This document shows positions 55,067 through 63,365 of a stretch of DNA of 64,000 nt, piece after piece. The translations under genes and the position numbers were made by a program. The first letter of the stretch is position 1. Every line of letters begins with the position of its first letter. Source of the DNA: an uncultured Pelagibacteraceae bacterium (GTDB lineage Bacteria > Pseudomonadota > Alphaproteobacteria > Pelagibacterales > Pelagibacteraceae). The DNA lies in contig CACJWS010000004.1 in assembly GCA_902596975.1 (NCBI GenBank), positions 45,288 to 109,287 on the forward strand, given 5' to 3'. The notes beneath the pieces are model-generated. The model was not told where the DNA came from. It made no database searches and was given only the letters and a program-made list of their open reading frames with translations.

Positions 55067-55842
55067 TGGGTATTAAATTTATAATATTAGGTTGCGGAAG
55101 TTCAATGGGTGTACCAAGACCTGATGGATTTTTTGGAAATTGTGATCCCAAAAATAAGAAAAACTATAGAACAAGATGTTCTGCACTTATTAAAACAACT
55201 GATGAAAATATTTTAATTGATACATCTCCTGACTTAAGACAACAGTTACTGCGTCATAAAATTAAGAAAATTGATAAAGTATTCTACTCACATATGCATG
55301 CCGATCAAACCCACGGAATAAATGATTTGAGATCTTTTTTTATTAATAGTAGAAAACAAGTTAATGTTTATGCTGATAATGAAACATCTAAACTTTTAAA
55401 ACAAAGTTTTTCATATTGTTTTAAAAGTTTCTCTAGAGAATACCCTGCAACGTTAAAATTAAATAAATTAAAAAAAAATTCGTTTATTAAACATAAAAAT
55501 AAAAATTTAAAATTTAAATCGATTGTTGTTCAGCATGGTTCAGTCAAATCTAATTGTTTTATAATTGACAAAAAACTTGCATACATTACTGATGTAAGTG
55601 ATATTTACAAAAAAGATTATTTTTATTTTAAAAATCTTAAGTATTTGATAATTGATTGTCTTTGGTACAATTTTCATCCATCACACTTTAATTTAGAAAA
55701 ATCTTTATACTTCATCAAAAAATTTAAACCAAAAAATGCTATTCTTTCAAATCTATCACCAGTCTTAGATTATAACCAGTTAAAGAAAGTTATACCAAAA
55801 AATGTCATACCAGCACATGATGGTTTAACTGTTGAACTATAG
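55066..55842 (+). CDS. MBL-fold hydrolase, PhnP-like
   Basis: 258 residues. GCGSSMGVPRPD at the N terminus and HMHADQTHGINDLR, the metal motif HxHxDxxHG, then HGS, TDVSDI and a late HDG. The opening matches PhnP-like phosphodiesterases and follows tatD in many alphaproteobacteria. No C-P lyase genes are nearby, so a phosphonate role is not supported. It ends in a 6-nt convergent overlap with gpx. Confidence 0.85.
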   Translation: MGIKFIILGCGSSMGVPRPDGFFGNCDPKNKKNYRTRCSALIKTTDENILIDTSPDLRQQLLRHKIKKIDKVFYSHMHADQTHGINDLRSFFINSRKQVNVYADNETSKLLKQSFSYCFKSFSREYPATLKLNKLKKNSFIKHKNKNLKFKSIVVQHGSVKSNCFIIDKKLAYITDVSDIYKKDYFYFKNLKYLIIDCLWYNFHPSHFNLEKSLYFIKKFKPKNAILSNLSPVLDYNQLKKVIPKNVIPAHDGLTVEL

Positions 55843-56382
55843 TATTTCTTCAATTTTATTTATAATTTTATTTGATGTGGGTTTTGTAAAAGAGGCATAA
55901 GTTTCTTCTACATTTCCCAGTTTATTGATTAATATTTTATGAAAATTCCACTTAGGAATTGCAGATTTGCCAAAATTATTTTCTGCCCACTTAAAAATCT
56001 TATGAGCATTCCTTCCTTTTACCTCTGTAATAGCTGTTAATGGAAAATTTATTTCAAAATTAACTTCACAAAATTCTTTTACTTCACTATTGGTTTTTTT
56101 TTCTTGATTAAAAGAGTCTGAGGGCACTCCAAGTACAATAAGACCCTTAGATTTATATTTATCCCATAACTCTTGGAGATCCTCATATTGTTTTGTGAAA
56201 CCACAATAGCTGGCTGTGTTAACTAAAAGTATAACTTTATCTCGATAATCTTTTAATTTAATGATTTCTCCATTAATACTCTCTATTTCTAGATCGTAAA
56301 AACTTTCCTGATTATTGCTCATTGCTGAATTTTTAAAAAAAAACATTATTATTGTTAAACTTATTATTATTAATTTTTTCAT
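55837..56382 (-). CDS. Glutathione peroxidase-like protein, Cys type, exported
   Basis: 181 residues, signal peptide (1-22, ending SAMS). NTASYCGFTKQYEDLQ carries the peroxidatic Cys, and WNFHKILINKLG the Trp/Asn partners. Reduces peroxides in the periplasm, probably with thioredoxin-like partners. Follows nhaA after 7 nt. Confidence 0.88.
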   Translation of the reverse strand: MKKLIIISLTIIMFFFKNSAMSNNQESFYDLEIESINGEIIKLKDYRDKVILLVNTASYCGFTKQYEDLQELWDKYKSKGLIVLGVPSDSFNQEKKTNSEVKEFCEVNFEINFPLTAITEVKGRNAHKIFKWAENNFGKSAIPKWNFHKILINKLGNVEETYASFTKPTSNKIINKIEEIL

Positions 56383-56389
56383 AAACTAC

Positions 56390-57562
56390 TTACTTATTTG
56401 GTGTAAGTAGTATTAAGAAGTACCCAAATAAAGTGGATAATAATGACCCAGTTAAAACTCCTATTTTAACTCCATCCATGTATTGCATATTTTCAACGAA
56501 TGCCAAATTTCCAACAAACAAGCTCATTGTAAAACCAATACCCGTTAAAACACCAACGCCATAAAAATTAAACCAGTTAGAATTATTAGGCATCTGGGCT
56601 ATTTTCATTTTTATTGAAACATAAGAAAATACAAATACTCCTAATTGTTTACCAACAAACAATCCTAATAAAATTCCTAATGGGACTTTATCAAGTAAAG
56701 ATGCAAAAGATAAACCTTCTAATGAAACACCAGCATTTGCAAAAGCAAATAAAGGCATAATACCAAATGCAACATACGGGCTAATCGCGTGTTCTATTTT
56801 TATTAAAAGTGAAAAGTCTTTATCTTTTTTTCTATGAGGTATAGTCATTGCCAGTAATACACCAGCAATTGTTGCATGAATTCCAGAATTGTGAGTAAAG
56901 TCCCAAAGAAATATTCCAACAATTAAATAAGGTAAAAATTTCTTTATATTGAATTTATTTATTACTAGAAGAACAATAAAGGCTAATAGCATTAAGCTTA
57001 AATATTTAATACTTAAATCGCCCGAATAAAATAAAGCAATAATTACTATTGCTCCTAGGTCATCTATAATAGCTAATGCGGTTAAAAAAACTTTTAAAGA
57101 TAATGGAACTCTTTTTCCTAATAATGAAAGTACTCCTAAAGAAAATGCAATATCAGTTGCAGATGGAATAGCCCAACCATTCATTGTTTCACTATCTCCA
57201 AAATTAATAAAGACATAAAATAATGCAGGAACTAACATTCCTCCAACTGCAGCGATAATTGGAAGAAGGGCTTGTTTTATATTTGAAAGTTCACCTTGTA
57301 AAAATTCTCTTTTAATTTCTAATGTTACAAAGAAAAAAAATATTGCCATTAAAGCATCATTTATCCAATGCAAAACTGATAATTTTAATCCAAAATTATT
57401 TATTCCTAAAAATAAATATTTATTCAACGTAGAAAAATATAATTCAGATAAATTAGAATTACTTACAATCAAAGCTATTATGGCTGCAAAAAGTAAAACG
57501 AGACCACTAGCAGCTTCTAATTTGAAAAACCATCTAAATGGTTTTGTAATTATCTGAATCAT
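56390..57562 (-). CDS. nhaA: Na+/H+ antiporter NhaA
   Basis: 390 residues, about 12 helices. The ion site ALAIIDDLGAI (two adjacent Asp) and the PSATDIAFSLGVL discontinuous helix are intact. Exports Na+ in exchange for protons, which suits a marine cell. Confidence 0.95.
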   Translation of the reverse strand: MIQIITKPFRWFFKLEAASGLVLLFAAIIALIVSNSNLSELYFSTLNKYLFLGINNFGLKLSVLHWINDALMAIFFFFVTLEIKREFLQGELSNIKQALLPIIAAVGGMLVPALFYVFINFGDSETMNGWAIPSATDIAFSLGVLSLLGKRVPLSLKVFLTALAIIDDLGAIVIIALFYSGDLSIKYLSLMLLAFIVLLVINKFNIKKFLPYLIVGIFLWDFTHNSGIHATIAGVLLAMTIPHRKKDKDFSLLIKIEHAISPYVAFGIMPLFAFANAGVSLEGLSFASLLDKVPLGILLGLFVGKQLGVFVFSYVSIKMKIAQMPNNSNWFNFYGVGVLTGIGFTMSLFVGNLAFVENMQYMDGVKIGVLTGSLLSTLFGYFLILLTPNK

Positions 57563-57564
57563 TT

Positions 57565-58059
57565 TTACCTGACTAAATCTTTAATAAATAATTTCAAGTC
57601 ATTTATTACTAGATAAAAACTGTCTGACATTTGCACTATGCCAGGGAATATAACAGATATCTGATTTTTAAATGTGTCTATAAGCAAAATAAATGCAATA
57701 ATTGATATAATTATTAAAAATGTTTTTTTAATAATATTGTTTTCTCTTGAAACTGAACTTTTATCAATAGACACTAATTCTTTTGATGTACTATCTTTTG
57801 TTGAAGATTTTTTTGAAATTTTTTTCTTTATTTTATTCTTTTGTTTTATAGGTTCTTCAACTGGTTCAATATTAATCTCTTGTTTGTTTTCCTTAATTTC
57901 ATTTAGTTTAGTAGTTTCAGCCTCTAATTTTATATTTTCCTCCTTTTTAAAAAACCATGTATGATCGCAATTGCCGCACTTTAAAAGTCTACCTTCATCT
58001 GGAATTAATTTTTCATCAATATTGAACTTCTTAGAACAAGCAGGACATTCAATGATCAT
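57565..58059 (-). CDS. Zinc-ribbon membrane protein (MJ0042 family)
   Basis: 164 residues: an N-terminal zinc ribbon with C-x2-C (CPAC) and C-x2-C (CGNC), a Lys/Glu-rich linker (about 42-105), and one membrane helix (about 112-130). Of the MJ0042/TIGR02098 type. Function unknown. First gene of an operon with nhaA and gpx. Confidence 0.82.
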   Translation of the reverse strand: MIIECPACSKKFNIDEKLIPDEGRLLKCGNCDHTWFFKKEENIKLEAETTKLNEIKENKQEINIEPVEEPIKQKNKIKKKISKKSSTKDSTSKELVSIDKSSVSRENNIIKKTFLIIISIIAFILLIDTFKNQISVIFPGIVQMSDSFYLVINDLKLFIKDLVR

Positions 58060-58154
58060 ATATACTTATATACAGTAAATTTTATAAAATTTCCTTTTAA
58101 ATAGTGATTAATATACTTTGAAATTTTTTTTATCTACTGTATTAGTACTCAATT

Positions 58155-58231
58155 CGGGGTGTAGCGCAGCCTGGTAGCGCACTTGGTTTGGGACCAAGGG
58201 GCCGTAGGTTCAAATCCTACCACCCCGACCA
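58155..58231 (+). tRNA. tRNA-Pro (TGG)
   Basis: Acceptor CGGGGTG/CACCCCG, anticodon loop TTTGGGA (TGG) on CTTGG/CCAAG, T arm GTAGG-TTCAAAT-CCTAC, discriminator A, encoded CCA. Confidence 0.97.
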
Positions 58232-58235
58232 TTTT

Positions 58236-58517
58236 ATGAAAAAAGCAAAGATTTATAAACCTTCTAAAACTGCTATGCAGTCAGGATTAAAGAAATTTGA
58301 TAAATGGATTATTGAATATGTTACAGATGATCCAGGAACTAATCCTTTAATGGGTTGGGAGAGCTCTACAGATATGTATGGTGAATTAAAATTAGAATTT
58401 TCCACAAAAGAATTAGCAATTGAATATGCAAAAAAAAATAAAATTGATTTTGAAGTGATTGAGCCGAATAAAAGAAAAATTACTATAAAATCTTACGCTG
58501 ATAATTTTACAAAATAA
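58236..58517 (+). CDS. NADH dehydrogenase accessory subunit, NDUFS4-like
   Basis: 93 residues from ATG 58236; a longer frame would begin inside tRNA-Pro. AKIYKPSKTAMQSG and NPLMGWESSTDM are the pattern of the ETC complex I subunit region (NDUFS4 type). A peripheral subunit of alphaproteobacterial complex I. Overlaps the next gene by one base. Confidence 0.88.
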   Translation: MKKAKIYKPSKTAMQSGLKKFDKWIIEYVTDDPGTNPLMGWESSTDMYGELKLEFSTKELAIEYAKKNKIDFEVIEPNKRKITIKSYADNFTK

Positions 58518-59515
58518 TGTTTAAATTTTTTACAGAAAGAAAATGGTATGGTTGGAGTATATTTGGATCAATCTTCATATTAGTTTCAACTTGGTATCAA
58601 GTACAATTAGATGTAAAAATTAATGAATGGTTTGGTGAATTTTACGATACTCTTCAAAAAGCTTTAACAGAACCTGGTTCAGTCACAGAAACTGAATTTA
58701 TTGGATATTTGTTTACATTTGCAAAAGTTGCAGGACTTTGGATTATAATTGCAATTGTAACTGGATTTTTTGTATCTCATTGGGTGTTTAGGTGGAGAAC
58801 TTCAATGGCTGAATATTATCACTCTCAATGGTTAAAAGCTCGTTTAACTGAAGGGGCTTCGCAGAGAGTTCAAGAAGATACTTTAAAATTTGCAAGAATA
58901 ATGGAGGGTCTTGGTGTTGGACTTTTAGATAGTATAATGACTCTAGTAGCCTTCCTGCCAATTTTATGGGGATTATCTAAACAAGTCGATGTGCTACCAT
59001 GGATTGGTGAAGTTGATCATGCATTAGTTTGGGTTGCAATAATATCTGCACTTGGTGGAACAGTTTTATTAGCGGCTGTAGGTATTAAATTGCCTGGTAT
59101 AGAATATGATATTCAAAAAGAAGAAGCTGGTTATAGAAAAGAATTAGTTCATGGAGAAGACAATCCTATAAGGGCAGCTCCACCAACTATAGGTCAATTA
59201 TATGATAGAGTTAGAGGTATTCACTATAAATCATATTTTCACTATCTATATTTTAATGCAGTTAAGTGGAGTTATTTTCAAGGTATGGTAATAGTTCCAT
59301 ATCTGGCACTAGCACCAACTATAGTATCAGGTGCAATTACGTTAGGTTTTGTTCAACAAATAACTAGAGCATTTGGAAGAGTTGAAAATTCATTACAATA
59401 TTTAGTTAGAAGCTGGTCTACAATAGTAGAATTGATTTCTGTTTGGAAAAGATTAAGTGAATTTGAGGCTAGATTGAAATATAATTCAGAAGAATCGAGT
59501 GCTGAAAATATTTAA
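58517..59515 (+). CDS. SbmA/BacA-like peptide transporter
   Basis: 332 residues, about six or seven membrane helices, starting FFTERKWYGWSIFGSIFILVSTWYQV. FRWRTSMAEYYHSQW and RVQEDTLKFARIMEGLG match the SbmA/BacA family, which is ABC-permease-like in fold but has no ATPase domain and is driven by the proton gradient. Members import peptides (microcins, modified peptides) and related compounds. Substrate here unknown. Confidence 0.85.
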   Translation: MFKFFTERKWYGWSIFGSIFILVSTWYQVQLDVKINEWFGEFYDTLQKALTEPGSVTETEFIGYLFTFAKVAGLWIIIAIVTGFFVSHWVFRWRTSMAEYYHSQWLKARLTEGASQRVQEDTLKFARIMEGLGVGLLDSIMTLVAFLPILWGLSKQVDVLPWIGEVDHALVWVAIISALGGTVLLAAVGIKLPGIEYDIQKEEAGYRKELVHGEDNPIRAAPPTIGQLYDRVRGIHYKSYFHYLYFNAVKWSYFQGMVIVPYLALAPTIVSGAITLGFVQQITRAFGRVENSLQYLVRSWSTIVELISVWKRLSEFEARLKYNSEESSAENI

Positions 59516-60459
59516 TGTCTTTAGATAAAGATCTGATTAACAAACTAGTAAAAGTTACTTCTAGAGCTGCAATTAATTGTTATCAATTTCTTGGTAAAGG
59601 AAATAAAAATGTAGCAGACAAAGCGGCAACTGACTCAATGAGAAATGATTTGAATAATCTGAAAATTAATGGAGAAGTAGTGATAGGCGAGGGTGAACTT
59701 GATGAAGCGCCAATGTTATATATTGGAGAAAGATTGGGAAAGGGAAATGGTCCAATTCTAGATATAGCTGTTGACCCTCTAGAGGGTACAAATTTTGCAG
59801 CAAAAAATATTCCAGGAGCAATATCAGTTATAGCAATTTCAGAAAAAGGGAATTTATTTAATGCTCCAGAGACTTATATGAATAAAATTGCAGTAGGTAA
59901 AGATATCCCATTTGATGCTACCGACTTAGATTATCCTATAAAAAAAAATATTTCTAATATTGCAGAAGCAAAAAATAAAAATATTAATGAGCTTACAGTG
60001 TGTATTCTTGATAGACCAAGACATAAAGAAATTATTGATGAATTAAAATTATTAAAAGTAAATTTAAAATTAATTTCTGATGGTGATATTTGTGGTGCTC
60101 TCTTAGTTACTGATAATAAATATAATATAGACTTATTTTTAGGCATCGGCGGAGGTCCTGAGGGAGTTATTTCAGCTACAGCTTTAGATGCGTATGGATG
60201 TAAATTTCAGGGAAGATTTATATTTGCAACTGATCAAGATAAGGCTCGAGCAAAAAAAATGGGCATAACAGAATTAAATAAAAAATATGAATTAAATGAG
60301 ATAGTAAAAGGAGATAGTATTTTTTGTGCGACAGGTATTACCAATACTGAAATAGTTTCCGGTATTAAAAAAGAAAATACAAAATTTATTACAGAAACTC
60401 TTGTCACACACAAAGAAACTATAAAAGAAATTATAAAAAGTGAGGAACCTATAGCTTGA
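59515..60459 (+). CDS. glpX: Class II fructose-1,6-bisphosphatase
   Basis: 314 residues. GEGELDEAPMLYIGE and DPLEGTNFAAK carry the metal site; GGGPEGVISATALDAYG follows. Gluconeogenic phosphatase; no class I enzyme is seen in the window. Confidence 0.94.
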   Translation: MSLDKDLINKLVKVTSRAAINCYQFLGKGNKNVADKAATDSMRNDLNNLKINGEVVIGEGELDEAPMLYIGERLGKGNGPILDIAVDPLEGTNFAAKNIPGAISVIAISEKGNLFNAPETYMNKIAVGKDIPFDATDLDYPIKKNISNIAEAKNKNINELTVCILDRPRHKEIIDELKLLKVNLKLISDGDICGALLVTDNKYNIDLFLGIGGGPEGVISATALDAYGCKFQGRFIFATDQDKARAKKMGITELNKKYELNEIVKGDSIFCATGITNTEIVSGIKKENTKFITETLVTHKETIKEIIKSEEPIA

Positions 60460-60494
60460 TTATTTTTAATAATTGCAATAGAAACTCCATCTCT

Positions 60495-60569
60495 GGTCCC
60501 TTCGTCTATCGGTTAGGACACATGGTTTTCATCCATGAAAGAGGGGTTCGATTCCCCTAGGGACCGCCA
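60495..60569 (+). tRNA. tRNA-Glu (TTC)
   Basis: Acceptor GGTCCCT/AGGGACC, anticodon loop TTTTCAT (TTC) on CATGG/CCATG, T arm GGGG-TTCGATT-CCCC, discriminator G, encoded CCA. Confidence 0.97.
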
Positions 60570-60570
60570 A

Positions 60571-60825
60571 ATGTTATATTCAGTATATCTTATTATTAAC
60601 TTTAATGCCCGAAATTGTATCAGTTATGTTGGTTATACAAATAATTTAAAAAAAAGAATTAAAGAACATAATTCTTCAAAAGGAGCTAAATTTACAAGAG
60701 GAAGAAAATGGAAATTAGCCTATAGTAAGTGCTATATTTCAAAATCGATTGCTATGAGGGAGGAATACAAATTAAAAAAAAATAGAAAATTAAGAAATAA
60801 AATTAAGTTAAAATTTATAAAATGA
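60571..60825 (+). CDS. GIY-YIG domain protein
   Basis: 84 residues from ATG 60571, 1 nt after the tRNA-Glu CCA; a longer frame would start inside the tRNA. Tyr3-x-Tyr (YSVYLI), SYVGYTNNLKKRIKEHN and a late Glu are the UvrC/homing-nuclease GIY-YIG motifs. The C-terminal third is Lys/Arg-rich. Stand-alone GIY-YIG proteins of this size (YhbQ/UPF0213 type) are suspected nucleases; target unknown. Confidence 0.85.
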   Translation: MLYSVYLIINFNARNCISYVGYTNNLKKRIKEHNSSKGAKFTRGRKWKLAYSKCYISKSIAMREEYKLKKNRKLRNKIKLKFIK

Positions 60826-61859
60826 AGATTTCTATATTGCTACCATATAAAGAAAATTTTTCACCTAGTTATCCTGGTGCAGTGTCATTATTTCTTAAAG
60901 ATACTATTCTATTAAGTAGATTTAAAAAAAATATATTAGTTTACGGAAATACTAACTTTCAAAAAAAATTATTAAAAAATTATATAAATTTAGATTTTAA
61001 GAAATATTTTTTTAGGAGTTCATCGAAATCCTATGTGGACAAATTTATAGAGAATGAGAATTTCAATAAATCAAATTTAATTGAAATACATAATAGACCA
61101 AATTATATAAATAGAATTTATAAGATTAATAAAAATATAGTTTTATATTTTCATAACGATCCATTGAAAATGAAAAATTCAATTTCTTTAAAAGAAAGAA
61201 AGGAAATTTTAAAAAAAACTATTTTAGTTATATTTAATAGTAGATGGACTCGTAACCAATTTATTAAAGGACTAAAAAAAAAGGATTATAAAAATAAATT
61301 AAAAATTATTTATCAATCTACTAATATAAAAACTGTAAATTTTAATTACAAAAAAAAAATAATTATTTTTGTAGGTAGATTAAATAAATCAAAAGGGTAC
61401 GATTTGTTCGGCAATGCTGTAATAAATATTTTAAATAAATATTCTGATTGGAAAGCTGTAGCCATTGGTGATGAACCAAGAGAAAAGATAGTTTTTAATC
61501 ATAAACGTTTTAAAGTTTTAGGTTTCCAAAGCAACAATAAAGTAATTAATTGGTTAAAAAAATCTGATATTTCTATTGTTTGCTCTAGAATAGAAGAACC
61601 TTTTGGTCGTACTGCCCTTGAAGCATCAAGCTCTGGCTGTGCAGTCATTATATCAAATAAAGGTGGTCTACCCGAAGCATGTCCTAAAGGTTTAAAAATT
61701 AACAATTTAACACAAGGAAATATTGAAAAGACTATTGAAAAATTAATTAAAAATCAGACTTTTAAAAAGTCAATACAAAAAAAAATTTATAAGCATTTTT
61801 ACCTTACTAATGATTATATCTCAAAAAAAATTGATAGTTACAGAGGTAAGTTGGTTTGA
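60822..61859 (+). CDS. Glycosyltransferase family 4
   Basis: 345 residues, GT-B fold. IIFVGRLNKSKGYDLF (about 184-199) and EEPFGRTALEASSSGCAVI (E-x7-E) define the donor domain; the N-terminal domain is Lys/Asn-rich. Overlaps the GIY-YIG gene by 4 nt. Perhaps cell-surface polysaccharide; such genes often sit in variable regions. Confidence 0.85.
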   Translation: MKISILLPYKENFSPSYPGAVSLFLKDTILLSRFKKNILVYGNTNFQKKLLKNYINLDFKKYFFRSSSKSYVDKFIENENFNKSNLIEIHNRPNYINRIYKINKNIVLYFHNDPLKMKNSISLKERKEILKKTILVIFNSRWTRNQFIKGLKKKDYKNKLKIIYQSTNIKTVNFNYKKKIIIFVGRLNKSKGYDLFGNAVINILNKYSDWKAVAIGDEPREKIVFNHKRFKVLGFQSNNKVINWLKKSDISIVCSRIEEPFGRTALEASSSGCAVIISNKGGLPEACPKGLKINNLTQGNIEKTIEKLIKNQTFKKSIQKKIYKHFYLTNDYISKKIDSYRGKLV

Positions 61860-61865
61860 GATTTG

Positions 61866-62819
61866 TTATAGTTTTATTTTATTTAAAGCATTGTTTTTAA
61901 AGATATTTGCTTCTTTAATATATCTTCTAACCATTTGTGTTGATTTATGACCCGTCATAGCCATTATGCTTCGCTCATCAGCGCCGGATTCAGCTGCAAC
62001 TGTAGCAAAACCTGACCTCAAACTATGGCCAGCAAAATTTTTATTTTCTATTCCTGCTAATTTTAAATATTGCTTCATTAATAAAACTACAGATTGGTCA
62101 GTTAATCTTTTATCTGTTAATGATAAACCTTTAGAAAATCTTCTAAAAATAGGTCCAGACTTAATTTTAGAATTTTCTAACCATTTTTTTAGATTTTTAA
62201 CAGGACAGTAAATTTCATTATCGAAGTAGGGTAGTCCTTTAGTCATTCCTTCTCCAAATTGGTCTGTTTTTGATCTTTTAATAGTGATTTTTAGTCCCTC
62301 AGGAACAAATTCTAAATCCTCATGATCAATTGAAATTAGCTCAGTTCTTCTAAAACCACCTCCAAAGCCAATTAAGATTATTGACTTATCTCTTAACTTC
62401 TTAATTTCATCAATTTTTTGATTATCTATTACGTTAATAATTGATTTTAAATGATTGATTAATATAGGTTTTTTACCTTTTTGAATACTTCCTTTTACCC
62501 TTCTTATTCCCATTAAATTTTCAACGATGATTGGATGTTTTATATCTAGATAATGGCCTTTAAGCCTATGAACCATACTTATTGATACTAATCTTCGTCT
62601 TATAGTGCTTATTTTTGAGTTTTTAGAGAGATGGGTTAGGTACAAGGAAACTATTTTTGGCTCTGTTGGTAATGAATTCAATCCATGCTTTGAACAAAAA
62701 GTTCCAAAATCTTTAAAGTCAGACTTATAAGCTCTTAAAGTATTTTTTGCTTTTGAGCTTTTGAGATTATTTAAAGTTGCCTCATGAAGCGTTATTAGGT
62801 CTGTTGTCAGTTCATTCAT
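61866..62819 (-). CDS. Tyrosine recombinase (integrase, XerC/D-like)
   Basis: 317 residues. The N-terminal SAM-like core-binding domain covers about 1-110. The catalytic domain has Arg in GGFRRTEL, HSLRSG (H-x-x-R), His in TGHKS and the nucleophile Tyr in MVRRYI, so all residues are intact. Not the housekeeping XerC or XerD by its divergent N terminus. It ends 7 nt from the glycosyltransferase (convergent). A 35-bp interrupted palindrome lies 3 bp from its start. Confidence 0.9.
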   Translation of the reverse strand: MNELTTDLITLHEATLNNLKSSKAKNTLRAYKSDFKDFGTFCSKHGLNSLPTEPKIVSLYLTHLSKNSKISTIRRRLVSISMVHRLKGHYLDIKHPIIVENLMGIRRVKGSIQKGKKPILINHLKSIINVIDNQKIDEIKKLRDKSIILIGFGGGFRRTELISIDHEDLEFVPEGLKITIKRSKTDQFGEGMTKGLPYFDNEIYCPVKNLKKWLENSKIKSGPIFRRFSKGLSLTDKRLTDQSVVLLMKQYLKLAGIENKNFAGHSLRSGFATVAAESGADERSIMAMTGHKSTQMVRRYIKEANIFKNNALNKIKL

Positions 62820-62822
62820 ATA

Positions 62823-62857
62823 ATTACTATTGATAACAATTAATTATCACTAGTAAT
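62823..62857. repeat. Interrupted palindrome beside the recombinase start
   Basis: Arms of 14 bp (62823-62836 and 62844-62857; ATTACTA-T-TGATAA and its complement with one mismatch) around a 7-bp centre, CAATTAA. The inner ends GATAA ... TTATC resemble the core of Xer/dif-type sites, and a 7-bp spacer is usual for phage integrases. It may be a recombination core, an operator for the integrase gene, or both. Confidence 0.5.
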
Positions 62858-62902
62858 ATATTAAGTGATTTTAAATGTCAAATGAATTAAAATAAAAATT
62901 TC

Positions 62903-63082
62903 ATGACTATAGATGGTGAAATTCCTACAAGCTATTTTTTAATTATATCTTTAGGTTTAACTATACTGAGTTATTTGGTTTACAAAAAAAATGGAAAATC
63001 ATTAGAAGTATATTTCTTATCAGTTTTAACAATAATTTTCTATTTATCTTATTTTATTCTAATTTTCGTTGGACCTAGATAG
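62903..63082 (+). CDS. 59-residue membrane protein of unknown function
   Basis: Starts MTIDGEIPTSYFLI; two hydrophobic helices (about 10-24 and 36-55) separated by YKKNGKSLEVY, ending FVGPR. An orderly two-helix hairpin with a basic loop, so probably a real small membrane protein. No family recognised. Lies between the recombinase and the structured RNA. Confidence 0.5.
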   Translation: MTIDGEIPTSYFLIISLGLTILSYLVYKKNGKSLEVYFLSVLTIIFYLSYFILIFVGPR

Positions 63083-63176
63083 TTTTTTAACGCTATTCAC
63101 AGCTGTTAAAAACCCTTAATAATCAACTATAAAGTGATACTAATCATATATGCACTATGATAATCTCTTAAATGAA

Positions 63177-63365
63177 TTAAGAGGCAACTCTTAACTGACC
63201 ATCTGGGGAAAAATCGAGAGATTCAAGCCCAGAGGGCAGAAAACCACGCAGAGTAGCGCTAAAATTGCGGGGTGGAAGGCATGGCGGTAGCGCATACAAC
63301 GACGTGCCAAAAACTACTGATCTTTGTACCTGAAAAGGTGCAGAGATACAGGGTTTTTTCTGTAT
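63177..63365 (+). ncRNA. Candidate structured RNA or structured leader of the ogt-like gene
   Basis: G+C is about 52% over 63181-63300, against roughly 30% around it. Predicted plus-strand stems: 63177-63183/63188-63194 with GCAA loop; 63202-63207/63228-63233 enclosing AATC-GAGA-GATT (63212-63223); CCAC/GTGG (63244-63247/63272-63275); GGCATG/CGTGCC (63278-63283/63303-63308) enclosing GCG-GTAG-CGC; and a 14-bp stem 63318-63331/63336-63350 with GAAA loop. Three GNRA tetraloops on one strand fix the orientation. A competing stem ATACAG/CTGTAT (63346-63351/63360-63365) ends at the ogt ATG and excludes the base of the last hairpin. I do not recognise the class: not tRNA, tmRNA, RNase P, SRP or 6S by their conserved motifs. 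Confidence 0.6.

Noticed and set aside
60495..60569. tRNA-Glu as an integrated-element attachment site
   Set aside because: I looked for a second copy of its 3' end (T arm to CCA) near the recombinase and to the window end and saw none.
63177..63365. Group I intron, tmRNA, RNase P, SRP or 6S RNA
   Set aside because: Stretches such as AACCACGCAG and AAATTGCGGG recall group I P/Q elements but occur in the wrong order and no S element is seen. The conserved motifs of the other RNAs and a tag frame are missing.
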